Part shown: positions 1 through 9,929 of the stretch, in pieces
Position numbering within the stretch: the first letter of the stretch is position 1
Layout of the letters: the number at the start of each line of letters is the position of its first letter
Source: Psoroptes ovis
Lineage: Eukaryota; Arthropoda; Arachnida; Sarcoptiformes; Psoroptidae
Assembly: GCA_002943765.1 (NCBI GenBank)
Contig: PQWQ01000011.1
Location: 1 to 64,000, forward strand
Direction of reading: 5' to 3'
DNA length: 64,000 nucleotides
Notes under the pieces: generated by a model
The model's input: only the letters and a program-made list of their open reading frames with translations
The model's database searches: none
What the model was told of the DNA's origin: nothing
Translations under genes and position numbers: made by a program

Positions 1-2836
1 TTATTAAAATTTATAAAGAATTCGTTGAAAAGTTAGAAGTTACCGTCCAAAATTATCAATCATTCAATATCGATATGGAAAAATTTGAATATATTCAGCA
101 AAAAATGACCGAGTTAGCCAATTCTGATCCAAAACATCAAGACGACTTGAAGGACTATTTAGCGAAATCGGAAGATCTGAAAAGTAATTTGAAAAACCTA
201 CAAAAGAGGAGAAAATTAGATCCGCAAAGTCCAATCTACAAGAATTACAAAGATTTGCAACAGAAAATAGTTTCATCAATTTCATGCTGTGGCCGTATTT
301 ATAAGACCGACAGTGGTATGTTACGACACATCGATAAAAATCATATGGAAGCCTTCATTGATCCATCGATCGACATATCACCGCAAGAAGCATCATCAGA
401 ACCATTACCAGCAACATCACCGCAAGAAGAATCATCAGAACCATTACCATCAACATCACCGCAAGAAGCATCATCAGAACCATTACCATCAACATCACCG
501 CAAGAAGCATCATCAGAACCATTACCAGCAACATCATCGCAAGAAGCATCATCAGAACCATTACCATCAACATCATCGCAAGAAGCATCATCAGAACCAT
601 TACCAGCAACATCATCGCAAGAAGCATCATCAGAACCATTACCATCAACATCATCAGCACCATTGCCCACAGATGATATTCGACCGCCGACACCCGAACC
701 TATGTCTATTTCAAGTTCGGAAGAAGAAACAGATTACGATTCGGATGACTTAATAACAATTACTTGTGACTACGTAGAAGATGAAGAAGACGAAGACGAT
801 GATGATGACGATTATACAGCGCCATTTCCATTCTTTGAAAAAGTCAAAAAAAATTTATCAGAGGACGATTACACTGATTTTGCCGAATTAGCGGAATCTG
901 TAATATATAACTTAAATGTAGATAAGGCAAAGCATTCTTCAACAGCAAATTTATTGAAAACCTGGAGCCGAATATTGATAAGAAGAAATCCTCTCTTGAA
1001 AAAATATATTGAAAATTTTATCGCTTCAAGATATTATCAACGGCAATATATCAGAAGAATGAACGGTTACATCCAATTTAAAGAATATCAATTTTCGAAT
1101 TCTGGGCTTCGTTATTATTACGTTCCGGTGAAATCGCTAATCAAGGAATATATTCTCTCAGATCAATTGGTGAAAATAATTCTGGAAGAAAAACGGGACC
1201 AACTGCCCCCGTATATCCATAAAAATGATTTCAACAACAAGTTGAGGCTTATGGTGTACGGCGATGAGTTTGGTGTGGCAAATCCCTTGGGAGCATCGAG
1301 TGCAAGGCAAAAAATTTACGCATTGTATCTTGATGTTGACAATCATGTCATACCCACCACCAAACTCAGTTCCATTTATGTTTTGATGATATGGCGGTCC
1401 CAAGATAGGAAATCGGCTCAAGTCACATACGAAGACATGATGTCTCCTCTCATAGATGACTTGAAAAGTTTGATTCAAAATGGAGTCGAATATAAGGGTA
1501 CCAAGATACCGGTATGCCTCTCGCATATTCTGGGTATGTTATATTTTGAATGTATCATTTCGAATCCTATAATTAATCTCGTATTTTTGATGACATAGGA
1601 GATAACTTAGCCATCGCTGAACTGTTAGGATTCAGCTGTTCATTTGGTCGGTCATTCAGATGCAGATACTGCGGGCAAAGTTATAAAAATATTAAAGAAA
1701 TCGAAGTTCGACCCCTAACAATAAACAGAGGGTACGAAAAATATGCCTCAGATTTGCAGTCTGTGACTAAGAGCAGCAAATTCCAAAGTTACTACGGAAT
1801 TAAAAGAAACTCAGCTTTCGCATCTCTGAGTATAAACGTTTATCAACTTTCCCCTCCTGACTGGTTCCACGATGTTCCCGAAGGTAAAATTCTTCTCTAA
1901 ACTTTTTCTAACATTAAATGTCATTCTTTTTTTACAGGTATCGTGACTAGGATTTTGCCAGCAGTTTTGAAGAAAATATCAAAATTTATCGATTCTGGCA
2001 GTATGAAAGAAAGAATTGATGGCCTTAAATTAGTCAACGGGCTAATTACCATCAGTTCCGGCTCCACTATGTTGATCAAGGGGAAAGGATTTCAGAAACT
2101 TGAATTCGCTTGTCGCCTCATCGAAATTTTCCCCGAAATTTTGCTTCGACATGATAGGGAATTTGAACTATACTTTAATCTTCGAAAATTCATATACCTG
2201 ACTTACACTAGTAATCCAGGCGATGCGCAAGAAATCGGGTCAGTTGCTAAATCTCTGGCCCAAAACTGTATCGATGAAGATATCATGTTCCCAAAGATGC
2301 ATTTCATAACACATTACGGTGAAATGACTGCATTTTATGGATCTTTAATGCGATACAGCACAGAAAAGTATGAGCGAAAGCATGCTTTTCTGAAAGATCT
2401 TATTGAGGCATCGAAAAATTATATGAATGTTCCGCAATCGATCCTGAAGCGGCATCAGGCATCGATGCCTTTCTTTGCGGACAGAAAAGATATCGAAGAA
2501 GGTTTAGATGGACCATTGTTGGCTAGTGATCGACCGTTTCCATTGAATCACCAAATTGCTAGGGCCCTTTCGAATACAGATGATGAATTTCTGGAGGCTA
2601 AAAAGTTCTTCAGAAAAGAAAATAAGATTATTGCAAGCGGAATATTATGGCGAACCACTGAAAACGATGAGAGATGTAACATCCCCAAAATTTCCATCAA
2701 ATCTCCTAATTATTCAGTGGAACTGAATCAATTATTTTATATAAACAGTTTTATATTCAAAATGGATGGCGCTTACCATTTGAATAACGTAAGCCGAAAA
2801 TGCAAGACAACTCAAAATAGATCTGAAGCTAACTGA
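1..2836 (+). CDS. Transposase-like protein, 5' partial, three exons
   Basis: Exons <1-1533, 1599-1883 and 1938-2836 join in phase across two short GT-AG introns. The frame is open to the left edge; the first Met in view is at 75. From that Met: a Lys/Glu-rich, probably coiled-coil N-terminus, a C2H2-like finger (C71/C72, H85, H90), seven 13-residue Ser/Pro/Glu repeats (about 102-192), an acidic Asp/Glu tract, then the conserved core with GDEFGVANPLG, the GDNLAIAELLGF block across the first junction, a Cys pair (CRYC), and MHFITHYGE...ERKHAFLKDL near the end. I recognise this order from an abundant, poorly characterised metazoan family usually regarded as transposon-derived (finger plus RNase-H-like transposase core). 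Catalytic residues cannot be assigned by eye. The reading frame is intact and spliced, so it is a recent copy, a host-adopted gene, or both. No terminal repeats are visible. Confidence 0.72.
378..650 (+). repeat. Coding minisatellite, 39 bp x 7
   Basis: Seven tandem 39-bp units encode a 13-residue motif (SPQEASSEPLPAT and variants). Units alternate P/S at position 2 and A/S at position 12, which suggests expansion in blocks. The repeat lies in frame inside the transposase-like gene. Because 39 is a multiple of three and the units lack stops, other frames and the opposite strand also stay open here; those are shadows, not genes. Confidence 0.95.
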
Positions 2837-2983
2837 CCCTGGATACAAACCAACTCGAAGTATCTGAAGATAACCCTGGATACAAACCAACTCGAAGTAT
2901 CTGAAGATAACCCTGGATACAAACCAACTCGAAGTATCTGAAGATAACCCTGGATACAAATCAACTCGAAGTATCTGAAGCTA
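2836..2983 (+). repeat. 37-bp tandem array, four copies, at the 3' end of the transposase-like gene
   Basis: Four near-identical 37-bp units (each starting ACCCTGGATACAAA and ending GTATCTGAAGATA) run head to tail directly from the stop codon at 2834-2836. The last coding bases of the gene (GATCTGAAGCTAAC) resemble the unit end, so the array seems to have grown from the gene's own 3' end. A stray fragment (CGAAGTATCTGAA) lies near 3165-3177. Confidence 0.93.
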
Positions 2984-3537
2984 TTTTTTTCAAATTACTG
3001 AATATAATTCAACTGTTTTTTTTTTTCATTGTTTATTTGCTCAATTCCTAACTGTTTGATCCATTTTCATCATCATCACATACTGATCCAATCTTTTACT
3101 TTTCCATCCTTTTTCATCCTTTCTTTGACTTTTTCCTTTTTCCTTCCTTTATCCTTTTTCATCATCGAAGTATCTGAAACTATCTAAAAATGATCGTATT
3201 TAATGGTCAAGAAATCAAGGTATGAAAAGTATTGATTATTAATGATTTATTTAGGATTATCATAACATCTTGGAGTTCCCGAACACTGGATGGTAACGGA
3301 AGATCAAACAATGGAATAGATACTGGGTTTGGTGATAATCATTCTGTTGATTCTAACAGAGGTCAAGGTTTTTATGATTCTTTGAGCGCATTATAATCTT
3401 TTTAAATTCCAAAACAGGTCAAAACAGTGGCTAATGCAAAGGATAATGATGACAAATTTTATACGAAACAAATTTCATGGTGATGAAAATCAGCAAAATA
3501 ATGGATTGTTTGAAGAGATTTGTATGAACGCTCCTGG
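2984..3537. other. Non-coding, T-rich then retroelement-like debris
   Basis: 2984-3240 is T/C-rich spacer with no ORF. From about 3240 the base composition rises and short open stretches appear in several frames (for example 3240-3396 on +). They lead into the reverse-transcriptase relic that follows and are probably part of the same decayed element, but nothing in them is diagnostic. Confidence 0.4.
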
Positions 3538-3725
3538 TTTTTTATCATATTTGCCGAGGACATCATGGTTATCGCCCAAAATGATGAAACAATGAACGAA
3601 ATCGTCACTGATTTTGAAAAGAAATTTCTGACATTGGGCAAATCAGTGATGATCTAGGTATCAATATCATCAACAAAGGTCAATATTTTATTTTAAACCA
3701 CGACATCATAAAAGAATCAATATAA
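3538..3725 (+). pseudogene. Copia-type reverse transcriptase fragment, decayed
   Basis: On the plus strand the translation reads ...IFAEDIMVIAQNDETM..., which matches the catalytic block of Ty1/Copia reverse transcriptases (Y-V/A-D-D followed by hydrophobics). The first Asp of the DD pair is Glu here. About 30 codons later the frame breaks after FLTLGK; the DLGINI strand typical of these enzymes resumes in another frame. Flanking frames contain many stops. Only about 60 residues of the polymerase are recognisable and no protease, integrase or RNase H part is seen, so this is a dead fragment. Confidence 0.6.
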
Positions 3726-6700
3726 TTGATCACTTTTTAATAACATTATTGTTTAATTCCACAACAGAAAAACAATGCGAATGATCATCATTATTCCATT
3801 TTGAAAAAGGGAAGTGTATAAACGATATCAAATACCTGTTTTAATTCTTTCTTATCTCTTTTCGTAACAGCAAATAAGAGAACCGCAACAAATCATAACA
3901 ACAAATCACTGTTCATGTAATCATAAACAATATGCATGCCTCAAGACAATTTAGCAGTATTCGATGGAATAATTGAAGGCCAAATATCAATTGAATGATC
4001 ATTCAACGTTGGACAATGGAAAAATCATCTCTACCACTTTGCATGTGTTAATATGCATCAAAAGTTCAACTATTTTTTGATCTCAATTATTAATTGCAAA
4101 AATCAATATGTAAATCTAACTCAACACTTCATGCCTGCTCATTGTGTTTTGACCTGAAGTCTGAAAGATCACAAGTTTTATAAATATGATTAAGTTTATC
4201 GAAAAATTTCTACATTGCTATCGCTGTTACAAAAATTTTGCAACAATTAATGTAAATAGATTGAAATAATTGCCGACTGATTCAACAAGAAATCTGTGTG
4301 AAACACTCGATTAATTGATTCGTTATCATTATTATTTATTATAAAATACATTCATTTTTAATCAAAAACATTTTATTATCATTCAATATCTTATAATTAA
4401 TCGAAATCAATCAAATCATCAATTCCAATTCTAAATCTTGCTTTTGATTTTTGTCCATCATCTAATTGAATTAGGATTAGATTTTTTTTCTTTTTTAGAT
4501 CAAGAAATATAATTGATTTTATATAAGTTTCTGTGCTTATTTAATAATAATTCTATTTGAATAATGCAATCTTTTAAGTTTAATTAAATTAAAAAAATTC
4601 TTAAATTCAAAATTTGAAAATTGAGATGATTCATAAAGCGCGTATCACAAAAATTCAAATAAATGCGTCAAGGCGCAGCCTCAAATCAAATCGTTGAAAA
4701 ACTCGTTAAGTTTTCCGATGAAAATGGCCGCCAAAAAAAAGTTCGATTTCTTCGAGAAAAAAATGCTTTTTTTCACTCATCAATTGATTGTGTTTTTTTG
4801 AAAAAACAACCAATTTAATAATTATCGATGAATTTGTTTGATCGAATTGCCATTGATTATGATGAAATCTCAGAAAATTTTAACGTTCATATTTTTAGCA
4901 AACATAACAATGAGTAAAAATGATTTTCATCAATTTTACATTGAAATTGTGAGTAAATTTTTAATATGGATTTTCATCAATTTTAATCCACTAAAAACTG
5001 TATTGACACATCATTTAATCAAGATGATCAATGTTCATTGGATTGGAAAAGACTGAGCTACAACTAAATGATGCAATAATATCACCAGATAATTTATTAT
5101 TGGTTCATGCACTCAGGTTAAGTTTTCAATAATTTGATTATTAAAGCAATGATTAATTTTTGATTATTTTAATTCGAGTAAATTAGAATTGAATCAAACC
5201 AATGTAAGCTTGTTCAATTCAAGAAAATCTGACTAAAGTTTATTCATGAAATACTCAATCACAGATTTCTGAAAATTTGATATCAATAATGTGAGATGTC
5301 GATCTAAATTATGGATAAATCAACGAATTGCTTTGAAGGTGATAATTTGAGGTGATTTCCAGCCAAATTTCAAGAATTTAATCTCTGATTTCATATTTAC
5401 ATCAAAACAACGTTTGCTGAAATCATCATTGAAAATTGAAGACTTGTTTCAAACTCGAATGTTGCTTGATTATCGAAAATTCTTGATACAATTGTTGGAG
5501 TCAAGATGAACATTGTTTATTAATAGAATTATGTCTGATTGACTTTCTTTGACTCTTCTTCGGATTAGGATTTTGATCTGGCCATTTATTGATTGGGTTT
5601 TGACTTTCGCTTTGACTTGGCCATTGTCGATTTTTATCTTTAATCGATTTCAATGTTCATCTTTGTCTTCAATAGTCTGTTCAAAGAATTTCATGATCAA
5701 TCGTAATTTCAAGTTGAATATAGTTATCAATTTATTCAATGATTTAGCCCACATCACTAATTAATCATTCATATATCATTAAGAAGAAATCATCAGATTA
5801 TTCAAGTAAGTTGATTTTAATTGAATTGTTCTATTAATCATTTTCTAATTCTCAATCAGGCAAAAATGAAATGAAAATTATTAAAATGCAATGTCAGGTA
5901 ACCATTCCTATTGTCCTAATTTGTGATTTTGATTCTTCTATTCTTTTTTCAAACTCTAGGCCTCACTTGAATTTTTAATCGATGGTCAAGAAAATTAAGA
6001 TCATCACTTTGACTTTGAATCAAAGTTTGTGCAAATAATTGAGGTAATCATATTTTTAATTATTTATCATTTTCATTTTTATTTTTTTCATAGAATTTTT
6101 GATCATTCCTGAATTTTTTTAAAGAATTATACGAAATAAAGATGGATTCTTTCATGGATGATTCATCAACTGAAGATTCATGAGAATTGATAGTATTGTT
6201 TTAGCAAGCAAAAAGCAAGTATAACACTTTTCTGATCATTGAATTAAGCTAATTTTTCCAAATTTTTCATCTTGAATAGGCATATTGAACATACAAGTTC
6301 TTTGGGTCAATGGTAATCAATATTATCAATTTTAATTTAAGACTAATTATTGGTTATTTCTTTGAAAAGAAGTTGTTGGCGAATATGCCGATTAAATTTA
6401 GCAAATTATTATTCAATATCAATTGGGCAAGCGAATTGAACTTTTTAATTCTTCAATCGGAGATATGAAGGACTTTTAAATGATTAACCATACGAATTGG
6501 ATGAATCCATGATTCTTATGAATGAAAGCGTAAAATATGGACAATGGACACTAATATTCTTCAAATCAAATGCATATAATCATCCTAAATTCCTATTTAA
6601 ATCGCATGTCAGCTTCAATCAAGCGATGTTGGTTAAAATACAGCGATAATTATCAATATATTTATGAATATTTTGCGATTATAATCAATTTATAATTTCA

Positions 6701-7122
6701 TTATTTCGATTCGAATAAAATTGATTGAAAACCAATTAAAATTAAGGCCTAATTAATTAAAGCCCTAAAACCCCCCAAAAACCGAGCTGAAAAAAATTTT
6801 GATGTTATCGATGGTGTCGATCTCTATCGCTGTCCTCACGTGATTTTGGTCGTTAATAAACGCCTTTCACAATGCTTCCATCGTTGTAACTATTTCAATA
6901 CAAAAAACAATCGAAAGTTTCGCTAACTATTTTCTATGCTTTTTCTTTTTTTTTTATTTTCCTGAGAGTAGTATTTTATTTTAGAATTTCGGTGTGTCTT
7001 ATGAATAAACGACGTTTTCAATTTTTTTTTAAATTCAATTTTCATAGCAACATTACATTCTTAAAAACCAATGCGACGTTTGAATTTTCCAATACAATCT
7101 GATTTATTCTCTGCAATGATAT
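3726..7122. other. Gene-poor interval with coding-like debris
   Basis: No intact gene is seen. 3930-4160 has short peptide-like stretches (for example LAVFDGIIEGQ on +) interrupted by stops, possibly more of the Copia relic. 4621-4760 is a GC-richer block with AAAATGGCCGCC at 4721-4732, similar to YY1-type promoter motifs. 4859-6650 has a protein-like texture broken by stops in every frame and may be a decayed gene. The rest is AT-rich spacer. Confidence 0.35.
4859..4948 (+). CDS. Possible signal-peptide first exon (orphan)
   Basis: ATG ATG opens a 30-codon stretch with a basic start (MMKSQK) and a hydrophobic core (ILTFIFLA), ending at a strong donor GTGAGT at 4949. It sits about 130 bp downstream of the YY1-like block at 4721. 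I could not find a convincing second exon: downstream frames carry repeated stops to about 6650. It may be the first exon of a decayed secreted-protein gene, or chance. Confidence 0.2.
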
Positions 7123-7914
7123 TCACACAATATCGTGAGTTGATGTATTTATTTCTGTTTCGTTCATTTCGATTCCATGTAACGGAGTAGGATGGTTATT
7201 TCTGCAGAAGGAACAATAAATTCTATTTTTTTTGTAGCAATCAGCTGATTTATGTCCTGGACATAGGCAATAATGGCATAATTTGTTGCCAATAACAATG
7301 GCTTTCTTTTCGGACTCACTTAAGGCCGTATTACAAGCTATGGCTGCATGACCAACATTATGGCACAGGAAACATTTCTTGTTTGAATTAGCCATTAATA
7401 ATCGCCCAGATCGATTTTGTATGGACATGTTACTATTATTGTTTTGATGACTATAATTTCGCCATCTTGCTTCACCCTTGTACACTTTCTTCAAGGCTTC
7501 AGACATATTCGGACCCTCAGAAAATGAAAACTGCACTTCGCTTTCAAAAACTGGCCTATCAGGAATATTATTGCTGAATTGGCTTGTAGATTGAATCAGC
7601 TGATGTGTAGGCGTGTCATAGTCAGCTGAATTCAATTTTCGTCTTGGTTTTGCTTTAGTTTTCAACACCGCTTTCTTCTTTGGTGACTTAATTTTAGAAC
7701 ACTGTTTGTTTGTGTCGCTGATTTTTATATAATTTCGAATAGCTTCAAACATTTCAATGTATTTTTTCCAGCGTTTTCGATCTTCATCGTTCCATGATGC
7801 CATACGTTCAGTCAATTTAGTTTCAATTTCGTCGACCATCTGTTTGTCACAATTTAAGCTTTTAAATTTTTTCGTTATTAGGGACTTGAGTGATTTATCA
7901 CTTGATTCGGCCAT
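7123..7914 (-). CDS. Gag-like protein with BEL/Pao-type zinc knuckles, stand-alone
   Basis: A single intact 263-residue ORF starting at the ATG at 7914 (the Met-Ala-Glu-Ser reading). The N-terminal half is Lys/Glu-rich and probably helical with a basic patch (PKKKAVLKTKAKPRRK). The C-terminus carries two CCHC knuckles spaced C-x2-C-x4-H-x4-C (near residues 179-192 and 213-226) and a third C-x2-C-x3-H-x4-H motif; this trio, with the short linkers between, is the signature of BEL/Pao retrotransposon Gag. No protease or reverse transcriptase follows on the minus strand and no flanking LTR pair was found. The protein is shorter than usual BEL Gag. It could be a fragment that happens to be open, a non-autonomous element, or a domesticated Gag; the sequence alone does not decide. 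Confidence 0.7.
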   Translation of the reverse strand: MAESSDKSLKSLITKKFKSLNCDKQMVDEIETKLTERMASWNDEDRKRWKKYIEMFEAIRNYIKISDTNKQCSKIKSPKKKAVLKTKAKPRRKLNSADYDTPTHQLIQSTSQFSNNIPDRPVFESEVQFSFSEGPNMSEALKKVYKGEARWRNYSHQNNNSNMSIQNRSGRLLMANSNKKCFLCHNVGHAAIACNTALSESEKKAIVIGNKLCHYCLCPGHKSADCYKKNRIYCSFCRNNHPTPLHGIEMNETEINTSTHDIV

Positions 7915-8946
7915 GATCAATAATAATATCCAAAATTAAATACAATTCAAAATTACGACGCAGTATCAAAATTAGAAAAAAAAGTGTTATCAATATATGA
8001 TTTTAATAAATATTTCTAATTTTGATAGTTTAAAACAATTAAAAAACTAAAATTTTAAATGATATAAAAACAAGCTTAATTATAAATTGTAAGCAAATTT
8101 CTAGCAACAGTTTCAAGTTCAAGTTTAAAAAATTGTTTTTGAAATTGGATTGATATTTCAATCATTTTTCAACGATGACATTCGGCTACAAAAATTGATT
8201 TTTATTTTATCCATATCGATTGCTCGCTTGCTCTCCATAATTTCCTCTCTAATTAATTGATACTAATAGTTGTAACGATTTCTGTGGTAATTATCTTGTT
8301 TAGACCACTTGATAGTCGATCGTTTTAATTAAATCGATAGTTTCAAACAAATTTTTAATGATGCGTTTTTAGAATGGGTTTTTAACGTTACTGATATGAC
8401 ATGAGGTGGTGATTTATGTGCAAAGAAAGTCATCATTGAAGACATATATAAGTCGATAAAGTGGTTTATTTAGCATGAGTTTCATGACGATTGTTTATGT
8501 GCAACTTTTTAAAGTATTGTTATAACGCTTTATAATGAATTTTTTAATGTTGTGATAAGGATTTTAAATTCTCAATGTGCAATTGTCACTTAGGCCGAGC
8601 ATCAACAAATAAAGATAACTATTATTGTTGATGTTGTGATAAGTTATTGTTTATTTTCTCTAAAGCTTAATTGTTGTTTTTATTTTTCTTGTCAATACAT
8701 CTTTTTAATGATAAAATATTCATGAATTATTTGAAACATTAAATTAATAAAAGGGACAAATTTCATTTTGGTACATCAATGATTAGCATTTGTGCATGTG
8801 TTTTGATTGATAAAATGATAAAATCCAATAAAATTTCACAAATGTCATGTTTTTGATAATAATTTGTTCTTCATTCATATCAACTATCAACTATTATATT
8901 AATTGAGATTACATCGTACTTGAATAGTAAAAATTACGATAAAAAA
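7915..8946. other. AT-rich intergenic spacer
   Basis: Between the minus-strand Gag ORF and the plus-strand TMEM165 gene. No ORF, LTR or clear promoter element was recognised; the two genes are divergent, so their promoters should lie here. Confidence 0.5.
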
Positions 8947-9929
8947 ATGTCAGAATTTTGGAACGGTTTCATATCATCTTTCACATTGATATTGGCATCA
9001 GAATTCGGTGATAAAACATTCTTGACGTCATCAATATTTTCTATTGAATATCCAAAATTGATTGTATTTTTATCATCAATGTTTGCACTAACAATGATGA
9101 ACATTATTTCAAGTTTGTATCCATTTTTTTCGTGAATGAAAAATACATAGAATCAATAAAAATGATAACAATAATTATTTTTAATTATAAAAATCTTTTT
9201 CGACTCAAGTATTCCTTGGTACTATGACATCAAATATTTCACCAATAATAATACATTATATTTCAATCATATTGTTCGTTCTATTTGGTATCAAGATGAT
9301 AGTAGAAGGTCGGAGATTTGACAATTATAATGATGTTTTTTCATTTTTTAATTAATTCATATTTGATTCATTTTTTTCAAAGGCTATCAAATTAAAAACA
9401 CTAATGATGACAATAAAAATATTGAAGAAATGAGAAAAATGATTGGAAATGAAAAATTCAATACAACAATTAAAAATAAAAATGAGCAAATAAAATTATC
9501 ATTATATTCAATGATATTTTTGAAAATTTTCACTTTAATTTTCTTTGCTGAATGGGGGGATCGTAGCCAATTAAGTACAATACTATTATCAGCAAAATAT
9601 AATCGTTTTTCAATAGGTTTTGGTTCATTTTGTGGGAATTTTCTAACGAATATTGTCGCAATATTATGTTCACATTTCATTTCGGAAATTATCTCCATAC
9701 GTAATGGTAATTATTTTAATTGTTATCTACTATTATCAATGTCATTTTCGTACAGAGAAAAAGTTTGAGCAATTCGATCTAATTGAATCGATCTATCTAA
9801 ACTACATCTTACATCAATATTAATCTCATTATTTATTCATTTTTTTTCTTCCAATTAAATTTAGTTCAAATAATTGGCGGATTTACATTTATATTATGTT
9901 CAATCATGAAATTTTATTCAAACGATTAA
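8947..9929 (+). CDS. TMEM165: TMEM165/GDT1 family cation transporter
   Basis: Exons 8947-9112, 9210-9308, 9383-9706 and 9865-9929 join in phase to 217 residues. The two family signature helices are present: SEFGDKT at residues 18-24 and AEWGDRSQ at 144-151, each in a hydrophobic segment, giving the inverted two-fold repeat of UPF0016 proteins. Hydrophobic segments before and after each signature fit a six-helix fold, with a Lys/Asn-rich loop at about 90-126. The family exchanges Mn2+/Ca2+ for protons in the Golgi and supports glycosylation. The start chosen is the first ATG in frame; vertebrate proteins carry a longer N-terminus with signal peptide, which is missing here, so an upstream exon is possible. 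Introns are 74-158 bp. AATAAA occurs just after the stop. Confidence 0.9.

Noticed and set aside
289..753. Long ORFs in other frames and on the minus strand over the 39-bp repeat (His/Lys-rich and Gly/Ser/Asp-rich)
   Set aside because: They are frame shadows of the coding minisatellite; only the +75 frame continues into conserved family sequence.
2732..2959. Minus-strand ORF over the 37-bp array
   Set aside because: Created by the tandem repeat; content is repeat translation only.
6780..7060. Possible LTR of the Gag element (AATAAACG motifs, GC-richer block)
   Set aside because: No matching repeat was found on the other side of the Gag ORF, and the motif orientation is opposite to the ORF.
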